A stretch of DNA of 64,000 nt from the NCBI RefSeq assembly GCF_014324365.1, contig NZ_QEIG01000008.1, positions 62,001 through 126,000 of the forward strand, read 5' to 3'. The position numbers and the translations under genes are program-made. Below are positions 24,445 to 32,984 of this stretch, piece by piece. A model generated the notes under the pieces. That model saw only the letters and a program-made list of their open reading frames with translations, did no database searches and had not been told where the DNA came from. The stretch comes from Algoriphagus sp. AK58 (GTDB taxonomy: Bacteria; Bacteroidota; Bacteroidia; Cytophagales; Cyclobacteriaceae). Position 1 is the stretch's first letter; each line of letters starts with the position of its first letter.

Positions 24445-25683
24445 ATGAGAAGAATTACAATTATCTTCTTATTTTTTGTAGGCCTGCTTAGTTCATTTCC
24501 TCTTTTTTCTCAGGTTAAAAAAACCAGGGAAGAATTGGAGAGGGAAAAAATAGAAGTTCAAACCCGCCTAAAGGAGTTTGATGCCATTCTTAAGCAGACT
24601 ACCGCTACGAAAAGAACCTCTATCGGAGAGCTGAACGCGCTTACCCGGCAATTTCAAACACAAAACAGACTGGTCAATACCCTCGACAGAGAGGTGAAAC
24701 TGATCAACAGCGAGATCTCGGATACCGAAAGAAAAATCGAAACTCTCGAACTACAACTGAAAGACCTGAAGGCTGAATATTCACGGATGATTTACAATTC
24801 ATCCAAGCTGAACAGAGGACTGTCGATCATTGCTTTTGTGTTCAGTTCGGCCAATTTCAACCAGCTATACATGAGGCTGAAATACCTCAAGCAATACAGC
24901 GATAGCAGGAAGCAACAAGCTGCACAAATCGAAAAGCTCACCTCAGAACTAGCCAACCAGAGAATTCTTCTTGACGAAAGAAAACAAGACAAAGAAAAAG
25001 TTCTGGTCGAAGAAAAAGCCGAGAAAGAAAAGCTCGAACAAATGCGAAAGGAGCAACAGGGACTTGTCAATACACTTTCGAGAAAAGAAAGGGATATCCA
25101 GCGGCAAATCGCAGCCACCAAAAAACAGCAGGAACAGCTCAATCGAATGATCAAAGCGGCCATTGAAGAAGAAATCAGAAGGGCTGAAGCCGAGGCTAAC
25201 AAATCCAATTCTACTACGACTAAGAGAGCTGGGACCTCCATGCCAATGACTCCGGAGGCAGCTGCTCTGTCCAGTTCCTTCGCCGGAAACAAAGGAAAAC
25301 TACCCTGGCCGGTAGAGACAGGCTTCATCTCTCTGGGCTTCGGTACTTACCCACATCCCACCCTAAAAGGGATAGTTTTGGAAAGCGATGGTTTAGAAAT
25401 CCGAACCCAGCCCAATTCCAACGTGAGGGCGGTATTTGATGGTACGGTTAGCAAAATTTCAACTGTTCCCGGGTATGGATTAACTGTGATTGTGAAGCAT
25501 GGCGAGTATTTTACACTCTACAGCCGATTGAAATCCGTTGCTGTAAAAGTTGGACAAAACGTTAAAGCCAAGGAGACTATAGGCCAAGTTTCCACCAATG
25601 CAGAAGGAATGGCTGAAGTGCACTTTGAAACCTGGAAAGGGCTCACCAATATGGACCCCGCAACATGGATTACATCCAAATAG
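24445..25683 (+). CDS. envC: EnvC-like murein hydrolase activator (coiled coil plus degenerate LytM domain)
   Basis: 412 residues: signal peptide (first ~23), a long heptad-rich coiled coil (about residues 25-250, Lys/Glu/Gln rich), a low-complexity linker, then a LytM/M23 domain from about 300. In the LytM part the zinc motif of active M23 peptidases (HxxxD and HxH) is replaced: SDGLEIRTQPN where HxGxD is expected and AEVHFETW where HxHFE is expected. This is how EnvC of E. coli looks, which has no peptidase activity but activates amidases at division. The gene sits three bases after the DUF4292 gene. Confidence 0.82.
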   Translation: MRRITIIFLFFVGLLSSFPLFSQVKKTREELEREKIEVQTRLKEFDAILKQTTATKRTSIGELNALTRQFQTQNRLVNTLDREVKLINSEISDTERKIETLELQLKDLKAEYSRMIYNSSKLNRGLSIIAFVFSSANFNQLYMRLKYLKQYSDSRKQQAAQIEKLTSELANQRILLDERKQDKEKVLVEEKAEKEKLEQMRKEQQGLVNTLSRKERDIQRQIAATKKQQEQLNRMIKAAIEEEIRRAEAEANKSNSTTTKRAGTSMPMTPEAAALSSSFAGNKGKLPWPVETGFISLGFGTYPHPTLKGIVLESDGLEIRTQPNSNVRAVFDGTVSKISTVPGYGLTVIVKHGEYFTLYSRLKSVAVKVGQNVKAKETIGQVSTNAEGMAEVHFETWKGLTNMDPATWITSK

Positions 25684-25734
25684 TCAAAAAAATCGTACGT
25701 TCATAAAAAAGATGATCAGCTGAGGCCCGGAACC

Positions 25735-25764
25735 TTTGTCAAGCGAGCGACAGTTGTATCTTTG
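25735..25764 (+). promoter_or_regulatory. Bacteroidota-type promoter for tatA
   Basis: TTTG (25735-25738), 18 bases, then TATCTTTG (25757-25764): an exact TTTG-N18-TAnnTTTG match 32 bases before the tatA ATG. It probably also transcribes gatA and the transglycosylase gene. Confidence 0.65.
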
Positions 25765-25795
25765 TAATTCTGTATATCCTTAAACACACACCATC

Positions 25796-25993
25796 ATGAC
25801 TACATTAGGTTTCATTCAAAACATGGGCGGAGGTTCTTTGATCTTGATCATCCTCGTTATCCTCCTTCTGTTTGGTGCTAAAAGGATCCCTGAATTGGCC
25901 CGTGGATTGGGTCGTGGCATCAGAGAATTTAAAGATGCTACCAAAGAAATTCAGAACGATCTGGAAGATGGGCTGAAAGACAAAAAGAAGTAA
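25796..25993 (+). CDS. tatA: Twin-arginine translocase subunit TatA/E
   Basis: 65 residues: a short N-terminal periplasmic part, one membrane helix ([21 protein letters not shown]) with the conserved FGxxxxPEL hinge, an amphipathic helix ([15 protein letters not shown]), and a charged tail. TatA forms the pore of the Tat system that exports folded proteins. TatC is not in this window. Followed after 13 bases by gatA. Confidence 0.93.
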   Translation: MTTLGFIQNMGGGSLILIILVILLLFGAKRIPELARGLGRGIREFKDATKEIQNDLEDGLKDKKK

Positions 25994-26006
25994 TCCCGAA
26001 AGCCAA

Positions 26007-27440
26007 TTGACATTGGAAAAATTTAGTTCCTTCGACGAAATCAAGAAATCGCTCGAAAAGAAAGAATCAGATTGCCGAGCGATCGTCAACCACTATTTAG
26101 AAAACATCCGGACGAAGGCGCACCTCAACGCCTTCGTCGAAGTTTATGGGCAATCCGCTCTTGAACAAGCCGATCGGATAGACGAAAAACTTGCCAAAGG
26201 CAAAGCCGGCAAACTCGCCGGAATGGTCATTGGGATCAAAGATGTCCTCAATTACAAAGGCCATGAATCCAATGCCTCCTCCAAAATCCTAAAAGGCTAT
26301 ATTTCCCAATTTACTACTACGGCTGTTCAGCGACTAATCGACGAAGATGCGATCATCATCGGGCGGCTAAACTGCGATGAGTTTGGTATGGGAAGCTCCA
26401 ACGAAAACTCAGCTCATGGCAAAGTGCTTAATGCCTTAGATGAATCCAGAGTACCCGGGGGTTCCTCGGGAGGTTCGGCAGTAGCAGTCCAAGCCAATCT
26501 ATGCACGGTTTCTCTTGGGACCGATACGGGTGGTTCAGTTAGACAACCTGCCGCATTTACGGGAGTAATTGGCATGAAACCAACCTATTCCAGAGTATCC
26601 CGTTGGGGATTAATCGCATACGCCTCCTCTTTCGATACCATTGGGATTTTTTCGAAAACTGTAAAAGACAATGCTCTGGTTATGGAAATCATGGCAGGGC
26701 ATGACGAAATGGACAGTACCTCCTCACGAAAGCCGGTTTTTCATTACAGCGAACTGTTGCACTTTGACAAAAAAGCAAGGGTTGCCTTTATCCGCGAGAC
26801 TCTTGATTCTTCAGCCTTGCAGCAGGAAATCAAAGAAAACACCATAGCCGTTTTGGAAAAATTAAAGGCTGAAGGACACGAAGTCCAAGAGGTGCAATTT
26901 CCACTGATGAACTATGCCCTCCCAACCTACTACATTCTGACCACAGCTGAAGCAAGCTCCAATTTATCCAGATTTGACGGAGTAAAATATGGCTATCGTT
27001 CTCCTCAGGCACATAATTTGGAGTCTATGTACAAGCTGACGAGAAGTGAAGGGTTTAGTGAAGAGGTGAAAAGAAGAATCATGCTGGGTACGTTTGTACT
27101 CTCAGCCAGCTATTATGACGCCTATTTCACTAAGGCTCAGAAGGTCAGAAGATTAATAAAAGACTATACTGAAAATCTTTTAAATGATTTTGACTATATT
27201 ATCATGCCGACTACGCCATCTACAGCGTTTAAATTCGGTGAGCACAGCGATGATCCCGTAGCTATGTATTTGGAAGATTTATTTACCGTGCAAGCCTCAG
27301 TATCCGGTGTTCCGGCAATTTCTCTTCCCAATGGCAAAGATAAATACGGTATGCCAATAGGCCTTCAAGTCATCGCCAATTCCTTTAAAGAAGCGGAATT
27401 GTATGCCTTTAGTAATTATTTGACTGAATTAACCTCTTAA
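26007..27440 (+). CDS. gatA: Asp-tRNA(Asn)/Glu-tRNA(Gln) amidotransferase subunit A
   Basis: 477 residues. The amidase-signature triad matches well: Lys78 in IGIKDV, cis-Ser153 in VPGGSSGGSA and nucleophile Ser177 in GTDTGGSVRQPA, at nearly the positions known for GatA. It releases ammonia from Gln or Asn for transamidation of mischarged tRNA. No ATG lies near the N-terminus; TTG 26007 or TTG 26013 are the candidate starts (the next Met is residue 73), so non-ATG initiation is required. gatB and gatC are not adjacent. Confidence 0.92.
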   Translation: MTLEKFSSFDEIKKSLEKKESDCRAIVNHYLENIRTKAHLNAFVEVYGQSALEQADRIDEKLAKGKAGKLAGMVIGIKDVLNYKGHESNASSKILKGYISQFTTTAVQRLIDEDAIIIGRLNCDEFGMGSSNENSAHGKVLNALDESRVPGGSSGGSAVAVQANLCTVSLGTDTGGSVRQPAAFTGVIGMKPTYSRVSRWGLIAYASSFDTIGIFSKTVKDNALVMEIMAGHDEMDSTSSRKPVFHYSELLHFDKKARVAFIRETLDSSALQQEIKENTIAVLEKLKAEGHEVQEVQFPLMNYALPTYYILTTAEASSNLSRFDGVKYGYRSPQAHNLESMYKLTRSEGFSEEVKRRIMLGTFVLSASYYDAYFTKAQKVRRLIKDYTENLLNDFDYIIMPTTPSTAFKFGEHSDDPVAMYLEDLFTVQASVSGVPAISLPNGKDKYGMPIGLQVIANSFKEAELYAFSNYLTELTS

Positions 27441-27452
27441 AACCCAAATCTC

Positions 27453-28868
27453 ATGAAAATGACTTTGTCCAGATTTCTCGTACCAGCTCTGACTGTCTGC
27501 CTGTTGTCCCTGAACAAAGCATTTTCACAAGAACAACCCCTGGAAGCAGCGGTTACTTTTTCTGAGGAAGTAATCCCCAACTATCACTACGAATACATTC
27601 CTGATTTTACGTTTGATCAGGTGGCCAAACGAGTGAGAGCCATGAATACAGAAATGCCTTTCGAACTCAATGATCGGATTTTCTCATTCATTCAATACTT
27701 CACTGTTAGGAATAGGGATTATACCAAAATGGTCCTGGCTAGAAAGGATAAGTTTTTCCCCCTGTTTGAAGAAACTTTGGCCAGACATGAAATGCCCCGT
27801 GACATCGAATACCTGTCCATAATCGAATCTGCTCTAAACCCACAAGTCAAATCCAGAGTTGGGGCAATGGGATTATGGCAGTTTATGCCTGCTACGGGTA
27901 GGATGTATGGCATGTATGTCAACGAAGACATCGACGATCGAATGGATCCGGAAATGTCCACAGAAGCTGCTGCCAAATACCTGAAGTCTCTTTACCGTAT
28001 GTTTGGAGATTGGGAAGTTGCGTTAGCTGCTTACAATTGTGGACCGGGCAATGTGCGAAAAGCAATCCGAAGATCGGGAGGAAAGAAAACGTTTTGGGGC
28101 ATCTATGACTACCTTCCTAAGGAAACCAGAGGATATGTGCCCCAATTCCAAGCCATGATGTATGTTCTTAACCATTTGGAGGAACACAATTTGAATCTTG
28201 AAGAGCCAACCTATCCAATTGATTATGATAAAGTAAGATTTGATCGCGCCTTCAGGCTGGAAAAACTTGCAGAGTTGACCGACCTTTGTCTAAAGGACTT
28301 GGAAGAACTTAACCCTTCTATCAAAAAAAGAATTATCCCGGAAACTAATCGAAGCATGGCGATCAGGATTCCTAAGACAAAATCTCTTTATCTCAAAGAA
28401 AATTTGGCTTGGATAAGCGACTCTTTGGGCAATCGTCCAAATGTACTTCTCGCTTCCACTTCCGAATTGATCGAAATTACTCCTGTAGCAAAAGCAGTGA
28501 CCACTTCCGCAGAGCGAATCACTTACAAAGTGAAATCCGGGGATGTATTGGGGAGCATAGCCGCCAAACATGGGGTATCCGTGAATCAGATCAAAGAATG
28601 GAATAACCTCAATTCAAATTTGATCAAAGTGGGACAGACCCTCTATATCAATTCCGGAAAGACATCTATCCCTAGCCAATCCAATTCATCCACGCTAGCG
28701 GATAACTCCAAACCTTCTACTTCAGGTCCAAAAACTTATACTGTGAAGCCGGGAGATTCCCTTTGGATCATTTCCCAAAAACATTCTCTTTCTGTAGAAC
28801 AAATCAAGCGTCTCAACAATCTGAATTCCAACAACATCAAACCCGGACAACGGTTAATTATCGGATAG
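27453..28868 (+). CDS. Membrane-bound lytic murein transglycosylase with two LysM domains (MltD-like)
   Basis: 471 residues with a signal peptide (first ~25). The GH23 domain (about 95-220) has the catalytic Glu125 in EYLSIIESALNPQ, then the GAMGLWQFMPATGRMYGM motif and AAYNCGPGNVRKAI. Two C-terminal LysM repeats bind peptidoglycan: TYKVKSGDVLGSIAAKHGVS and TYTVKPGDSLWIISQKHSLS, each with an NNLNSN...GQ ending. It cleaves glycan strands to 1,6-anhydro ends, for turnover or insertion of machinery. 12 bases after gatA, same operon by spacing. Confidence 0.92.
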   Translation: MKMTLSRFLVPALTVCLLSLNKAFSQEQPLEAAVTFSEEVIPNYHYEYIPDFTFDQVAKRVRAMNTEMPFELNDRIFSFIQYFTVRNRDYTKMVLARKDKFFPLFEETLARHEMPRDIEYLSIIESALNPQVKSRVGAMGLWQFMPATGRMYGMYVNEDIDDRMDPEMSTEAAAKYLKSLYRMFGDWEVALAAYNCGPGNVRKAIRRSGGKKTFWGIYDYLPKETRGYVPQFQAMMYVLNHLEEHNLNLEEPTYPIDYDKVRFDRAFRLEKLAELTDLCLKDLEELNPSIKKRIIPETNRSMAIRIPKTKSLYLKENLAWISDSLGNRPNVLLASTSELIEITPVAKAVTTSAERITYKVKSGDVLGSIAAKHGVSVNQIKEWNNLNSNLIKVGQTLYINSGKTSIPSQSNSSTLADNSKPSTSGPKTYTVKPGDSLWIISQKHSLSVEQIKRLNNLNSNNIKPGQRLIIG

Positions 28869-28980
28869 ACCGATTTGTTTGATTAAACTCTCCTGTACTG
28901 GACTTCTTTTTAGTCGGGTAAAACACCCAAAATCTTACTTAATTACCGAGAAAATAGGTTATCCACAAACTGTTCCTTCT

Positions 28981-30081
28981 ATGAAAATCACCTATAATAC
29001 CCTGCTACTTGCTCTAATTTCTTTTTTGGCTTTTTCATGCAGTGAAGAATCCAAACAAAAAATGAGCAGTGCTAAACCAAAAGCACGAGGTTCGATCGGA
29101 GAAATAGTCCTTGCGATAGATTCCACCAAATGGGCTGGACCAGTAGGGGAAGAACTTAGAGGAATTTTTGAGGAAGACCTTCCAGGGATGTTTCGCTCAG
29201 AGCCTATGTTTAAGGTTCATAGGGTAGATCCGAGAGCGATGACCCGCATGCTTAAGATGTACACCAACCTGATCTACGTCACCACTTTTGATGATAAAAG
29301 TGGTGGTAGCCAGGTGATCAATGCACAATTCACCAAAGAATCTAAAGAAAAAGCTGCTTCAGATCCCAGCATATACTCTCTTCGTATGGAAGATGAATAT
29401 GCTCAAGGGCAGGAGGTGTTGTACTTATTCGGAAACAATGAGAAAGAATTGATTGCCAACTTAAGAAAGAACAAGGACCGACTTCAAAATCTCTTTGAAG
29501 TCAGGGAACGCGGACGATTGGAAAAAGCTCTTTTGGCGAGAAAAAATGCAGCAGCTCAAAATGAAGCACGAGTAAACTTGGGAATTGAAATAGCACCACC
29601 TGTTTCTTACCAAATTGCGAAATCCGAACCAGACTTTTTATGGCTCAGACAGCCCTCCCCTACTGAAAGAAGACCAGACATCAGCCTGTTTTTTTACGAA
29701 ACTGACTACCTCTCTGAAGAGCAGACTTTTCCTGAAAACATCCTGAAACTGAGGGACTCCATTGCAGGAAAGCATATTTTCGGAGATCCGGACGTTCCGG
29801 AGTCTTTTATGATCAGCGAAAAACAAGTCCCTCCTGCCTTCAGAAACATGGTGATAAATGATAATTTTACCGTCGAAATAAGAGGCACCTGGAAAACCAA
29901 CAACATCAGCATGGGTGGAACTTACCTCGGATACCTCATGATTGACGAGAAAAAGGGTAAGTTGTACTACATGGAAGGTTTCGTTTATTTCCCTAATGAA
30001 GTACATCGTGATGCACTTAGGGAAATTCAAACCATACTTTTGAATACTAATGTAAGTTGGACGGAAAGCCAGGGAGCCTAG
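28981..30081 (+). CDS. DUF4837 lipoprotein
   Basis: Start taken at ATG 28981 because a lipoprotein signal follows at once (MKITYNTLLLALISFLAFSC, Cys20); 34 open upstream codons lack signal character. 366 residues. Typical DUF4837 text is seen: GSIGEIVLAIDSTKWAGPVG, a long middle helix rich in Arg/Lys, and the C-terminal NFTVEIRGTWKTNNISMGG and VYFPNEVHRDALREI (here FVYFPNE). The family is restricted to Bacteroidota and uncharacterised. Second gene after the transglycosylase and 21 bases before maeB. Confidence 0.82.
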   Translation: MKITYNTLLLALISFLAFSCSEESKQKMSSAKPKARGSIGEIVLAIDSTKWAGPVGEELRGIFEEDLPGMFRSEPMFKVHRVDPRAMTRMLKMYTNLIYVTTFDDKSGGSQVINAQFTKESKEKAASDPSIYSLRMEDEYAQGQEVLYLFGNNEKELIANLRKNKDRLQNLFEVRERGRLEKALLARKNAAAQNEARVNLGIEIAPPVSYQIAKSEPDFLWLRQPSPTERRPDISLFFYETDYLSEEQTFPENILKLRDSIAGKHIFGDPDVPESFMISEKQVPPAFRNMVINDNFTVEIRGTWKTNNISMGGTYLGYLMIDEKKGKLYYMEGFVYFPNEVHRDALREIQTILLNTNVSWTESQGA

Positions 30082-30102
30082 ACCCAGTATAACTATCCAT
30101 TT

Positions 30103-32382
30103 ATGGCGATTAAAATCAGAAGAGAGGACGCCCTTAATTATCACAGTCAAGGATCGCCCGGTAAGATTGAAGTAATTCCCTCCAAACCCGTTTCCAGTCA
30201 GCTAGATCTTGCCTTGGCTTATTCTCCAGGAGTAGCCGAGCCATGCAAGGAGATCGCAGCAGACAGTGAAAACATCTACAAGTACACCTCCAAAGGCAAC
30301 TTGGTGGCTGTAATTTCGAATGGAACTGCAGTATTGGGATTAGGAGACATAGGTCCTGAAGCCTCCAAACCTGTCATGGAGGGCAAAGGAGTTCTTTTTA
30401 AGAAATTTGCAGGCATTGATGTTTTTGATTTAGAAATAGATGAAAAAGATCCAAAGAAACTGATCCAGATCATCAAGTCCCTTGAGCCTACTTTTGGAGG
30501 AATAAATCTAGAAGATATCAAAGCTCCCGAATGCTTTGAAATCGAACAGACGCTAAAACAACAAATGAAGATTCCTGTCATGCACGATGATCAGCATGGC
30601 ACGGCGATTATCTCAGGAGCAGCCCTTCTCAATGCTCTTGAATTAGTCGATAAAAAAATCGAAAATATCCGGTTGGTAGTCAGTGGTGCGGGAGCAGCAG
30701 CTATTTCCTGCTTGAGGTTCTATGTGAGCCTTGGGGTGAAAAAGGAAAACATCATTGTCTGTGACAAAGACGGAGTCATCAAAACTGACAGAGAAGGACT
30801 CTTGGATATCCATAGGGAGTTTGCTACAGATAAAACCATTAACTCCATTTCTGAAGCATTACCCGGTGCGGATGTGTTTTTAGGACTTTCTGCAGGCAAC
30901 ATCATCTCCCCTGAGATGATCAAAAGTATGGCTCCCAATCCTATTGTATTTGCCCTTGCCAATCCAGATCCGGAAATCGCCTATGAAACAGCCATAGCCG
31001 CAAGAAAAGACGTAATCATGGCTACAGGGCGGTCAGATCACCCCAATCAGGTAAACAATGTCTTGGGATTCCCATACATATTTAGAGGGGCTTTGGATGT
31101 AAGAGCTACTGTGATCAATGAGGAAATGAAATTGGCTGCAGCCCGAGCCATAGCCAAATTGGCCAAGGAGCCTGTTCCGGAAATTGTCAACAAAGCCTAT
31201 GGGGAAAACAATATGGCCTTTGGACGATTTTACCTGATCCCCAAGCCAGTAGATCCTAGACTGATCACTACTATTGCCCCGGCAGTTGCCAAAGCTGCCA
31301 TAGAATCCGGAGTTGCTAAAAAGAAAATCCATGACTGGGAGGCCTATGAGCTTGAACTTCAAAAGCGTATAGGTATCGATCAGCGATTGATGTCAATAGT
31401 AATAGGAAGAGCTAAAAAGGATCCTAAACGGGTTGTATTTGGAGAGGCGGATAACCTCAAAATCCTTAAAGCTGCCCAAATCCTGCGTGATGAAAAAATT
31501 GCTATTCCGATTCTACTCGGAAACCGGACTAAAATCCTGGGATTAATTGCGGACAACTCTTTGGACCTAGCCCATGTCACCATCATTGATCCGGTGGAAG
31601 AGCATGATCGGATAGAGAAATTCGGAAAGATTCTATACGAGAAGCGACAGAGAAAGGGAATGACCATCTTCGATGCCAACCGGTTGGTAAGAGAACGGAA
31701 TTATTTTGGTGCCTTGATGGTAGAAACAGGGGACGCAGACGCGTTTATCTCTGGTCTTACTCGGGATTATCCAAAAACCATCTTGCCTTCCCTTCAGACG
31801 ATCGGCGTAAAAAAAGGAGTCAACCGAGTGGCAGGGATGTATATCATGAATACGCCTCGTGGTCCTTATTTCTTCGCTGATGCTACGGTCAATCTCAATC
31901 CGACTGCCGAAGAATTGGTAGACATTATCGGGTTGACTGCCAATGCGGTAAAGTTTTTCAATATGGAACCACGCATTGCACTTCTTTCCTATTCAAATTT
32001 TGGGTCAGCCCAAGGAGATATCCCCGCCAAAATGGCCAAAGCTACCGCTCTTGCCAAAGCCAAATATCCAGACCTGATCATCGAAGGGGAAATGCAGGCA
32101 AATGTGGCTTTAAACCAAGAAATACAAAGGGAAATCTATCCCTTCTCGGCTCTTGGGGATAAAGACAAGCCAGTCAACACGCTGATCTTCCCGGATTTGG
32201 CATCTTCAAATATTGCCTACAAACTATTGGCTGAACTGGGAAATGCAGAAGCTATAGGTCCAATTCTTTTGGGGATGAATAAACCCGTACACATACTCCA
32301 GTTAGGCAGTTCTATCAGGGAAATTGTGAATATGGTTGCCATTGCTGTTGTTGATGCACAATCCACTGAAATGAACTTATGA
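30103..32382 (+). CDS. maeB: NADP-dependent malic enzyme fused to a phosphotransacetylase-like domain
   Basis: 759 residues. The N-terminal ~430 residues are a malic enzyme: LALAYSPGVAEPCKEIA, the PVMHDDQHGTAIISGAALLNAL active-site region (metal-binding Asp pair), VVSGAGAAAISCLRFYVSLG (NADP-binding glycines) and VFALANPDPEI. The C-terminal ~330 residues form a phosphotransacetylase domain that in MaeB proteins is regulatory and binds acetyl-CoA. It converts malate to pyruvate with NADPH production. Its stop overlaps the ruvA start by four bases (ATGA), and maeB-ruvA-sprA order is seen in other Bacteroidota. Confidence 0.93.
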   Translation: MAIKIRREDALNYHSQGSPGKIEVIPSKPVSSQLDLALAYSPGVAEPCKEIAADSENIYKYTSKGNLVAVISNGTAVLGLGDIGPEASKPVMEGKGVLFKKFAGIDVFDLEIDEKDPKKLIQIIKSLEPTFGGINLEDIKAPECFEIEQTLKQQMKIPVMHDDQHGTAIISGAALLNALELVDKKIENIRLVVSGAGAAAISCLRFYVSLGVKKENIIVCDKDGVIKTDREGLLDIHREFATDKTINSISEALPGADVFLGLSAGNIISPEMIKSMAPNPIVFALANPDPEIAYETAIAARKDVIMATGRSDHPNQVNNVLGFPYIFRGALDVRATVINEEMKLAAARAIAKLAKEPVPEIVNKAYGENNMAFGRFYLIPKPVDPRLITTIAPAVAKAAIESGVAKKKIHDWEAYELELQKRIGIDQRLMSIVIGRAKKDPKRVVFGEADNLKILKAAQILRDEKIAIPILLGNRTKILGLIADNSLDLAHVTIIDPVEEHDRIEKFGKILYEKRQRKGMTIFDANRLVRERNYFGALMVETGDADAFISGLTRDYPKTILPSLQTIGVKKGVNRVAGMYIMNTPRGPYFFADATVNLNPTAEELVDIIGLTANAVKFFNMEPRIALLSYSNFGSAQGDIPAKMAKATALAKAKYPDLIIEGEMQANVALNQEIQREIYPFSALGDKDKPVNTLIFPDLASSNIAYKLLAELGNAEAIGPILLGMNKPVHILQLGSSIREIVNMVAIAVVDAQSTEMNL

Positions 32383-32972
32383 TTGCATACCTGAGTGGCC
32401 GTTTAGTTTTCAAAGATCCCACCTACGTCATCATTGACGTAAGTGGGATTGGTTACCAGGTCAAAATTTCACTTCAGACTTACAGTAAAATAAAAGACGA
32501 GGAGCAAATCCGCTTACACACTTTTTTGCACATCAAAGAAGATGCACACACGCTTTATGGCTTTAAAGATGAAGAGGAAAAACGCCTTTTTTTACTTCTT
32601 ATCTCTATAAATGGAGTAGGACCCAATACGGGATTGATGATTCTGTCATCCCTCTCTACCGAAGAAATCGAACAGGCTATCTTATCGGGAGATGTAGGAA
32701 CCATCCAAGCTGTGAAAGGTATTGGAACCAAAACTGCCCAAAGGATCATATTAGAGCTCAAAGACAAAATCAGAAAATCGACAACCGAATTAGCCACGCC
32801 TTTAGGATTTCTTAAATCAAGTAATAAAACAAGAGAAGAAGCGTTACAGGCTTTAATTACTTTGGGTTTTCCTCGTGCAGTTGCAGAAAAAAATATAGCC
32901 CAGGTCCTTAAAAAAACCACGGGAGAAATTTCCTTAGAAGATTTAATTAAAGCATCTTTAAAGACACCATAA
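32379..32972 (+). CDS. ruvA: Holliday junction branch migration protein RuvA
   Basis: 197 residues, normal length. Domain I is the OB fold (MIAYLSGRLVFKDPTYVIIDVSG to IKEDAHTLYGF; read in parts), domain II has the two helix-hairpin-helix motifs (LLISINGVGPNTGLMIL and IQAVKGIGTKTAQRIILELKDK), and domain III is the small three-helix bundle that contacts RuvB (EALQALITLGFPRAVAEK). It binds four-way junctions with RuvB in recombination repair. Overlaps maeB by four bases and is followed by sprA after 12 bases. Confidence 0.95.
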   Translation: MIAYLSGRLVFKDPTYVIIDVSGIGYQVKISLQTYSKIKDEEQIRLHTFLHIKEDAHTLYGFKDEEEKRLFLLLISINGVGPNTGLMILSSLSTEEIEQAILSGDVGTIQAVKGIGTKTAQRIILELKDKIRKSTTELATPLGFLKSSNKTREEALQALITLGFPRAVAEKNIAQVLKKTTGEISLEDLIKASLKTP

Positions 32973-32984
32973 TCGGAAGCTGGA

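Noticed and set aside
24792-25328. 178-codon minus-strand frame inside the EnvC-like gene
   Set aside because: Ser/Leu/Cys-rich antisense of the coiled-coil region; a known artefact of such repeats.
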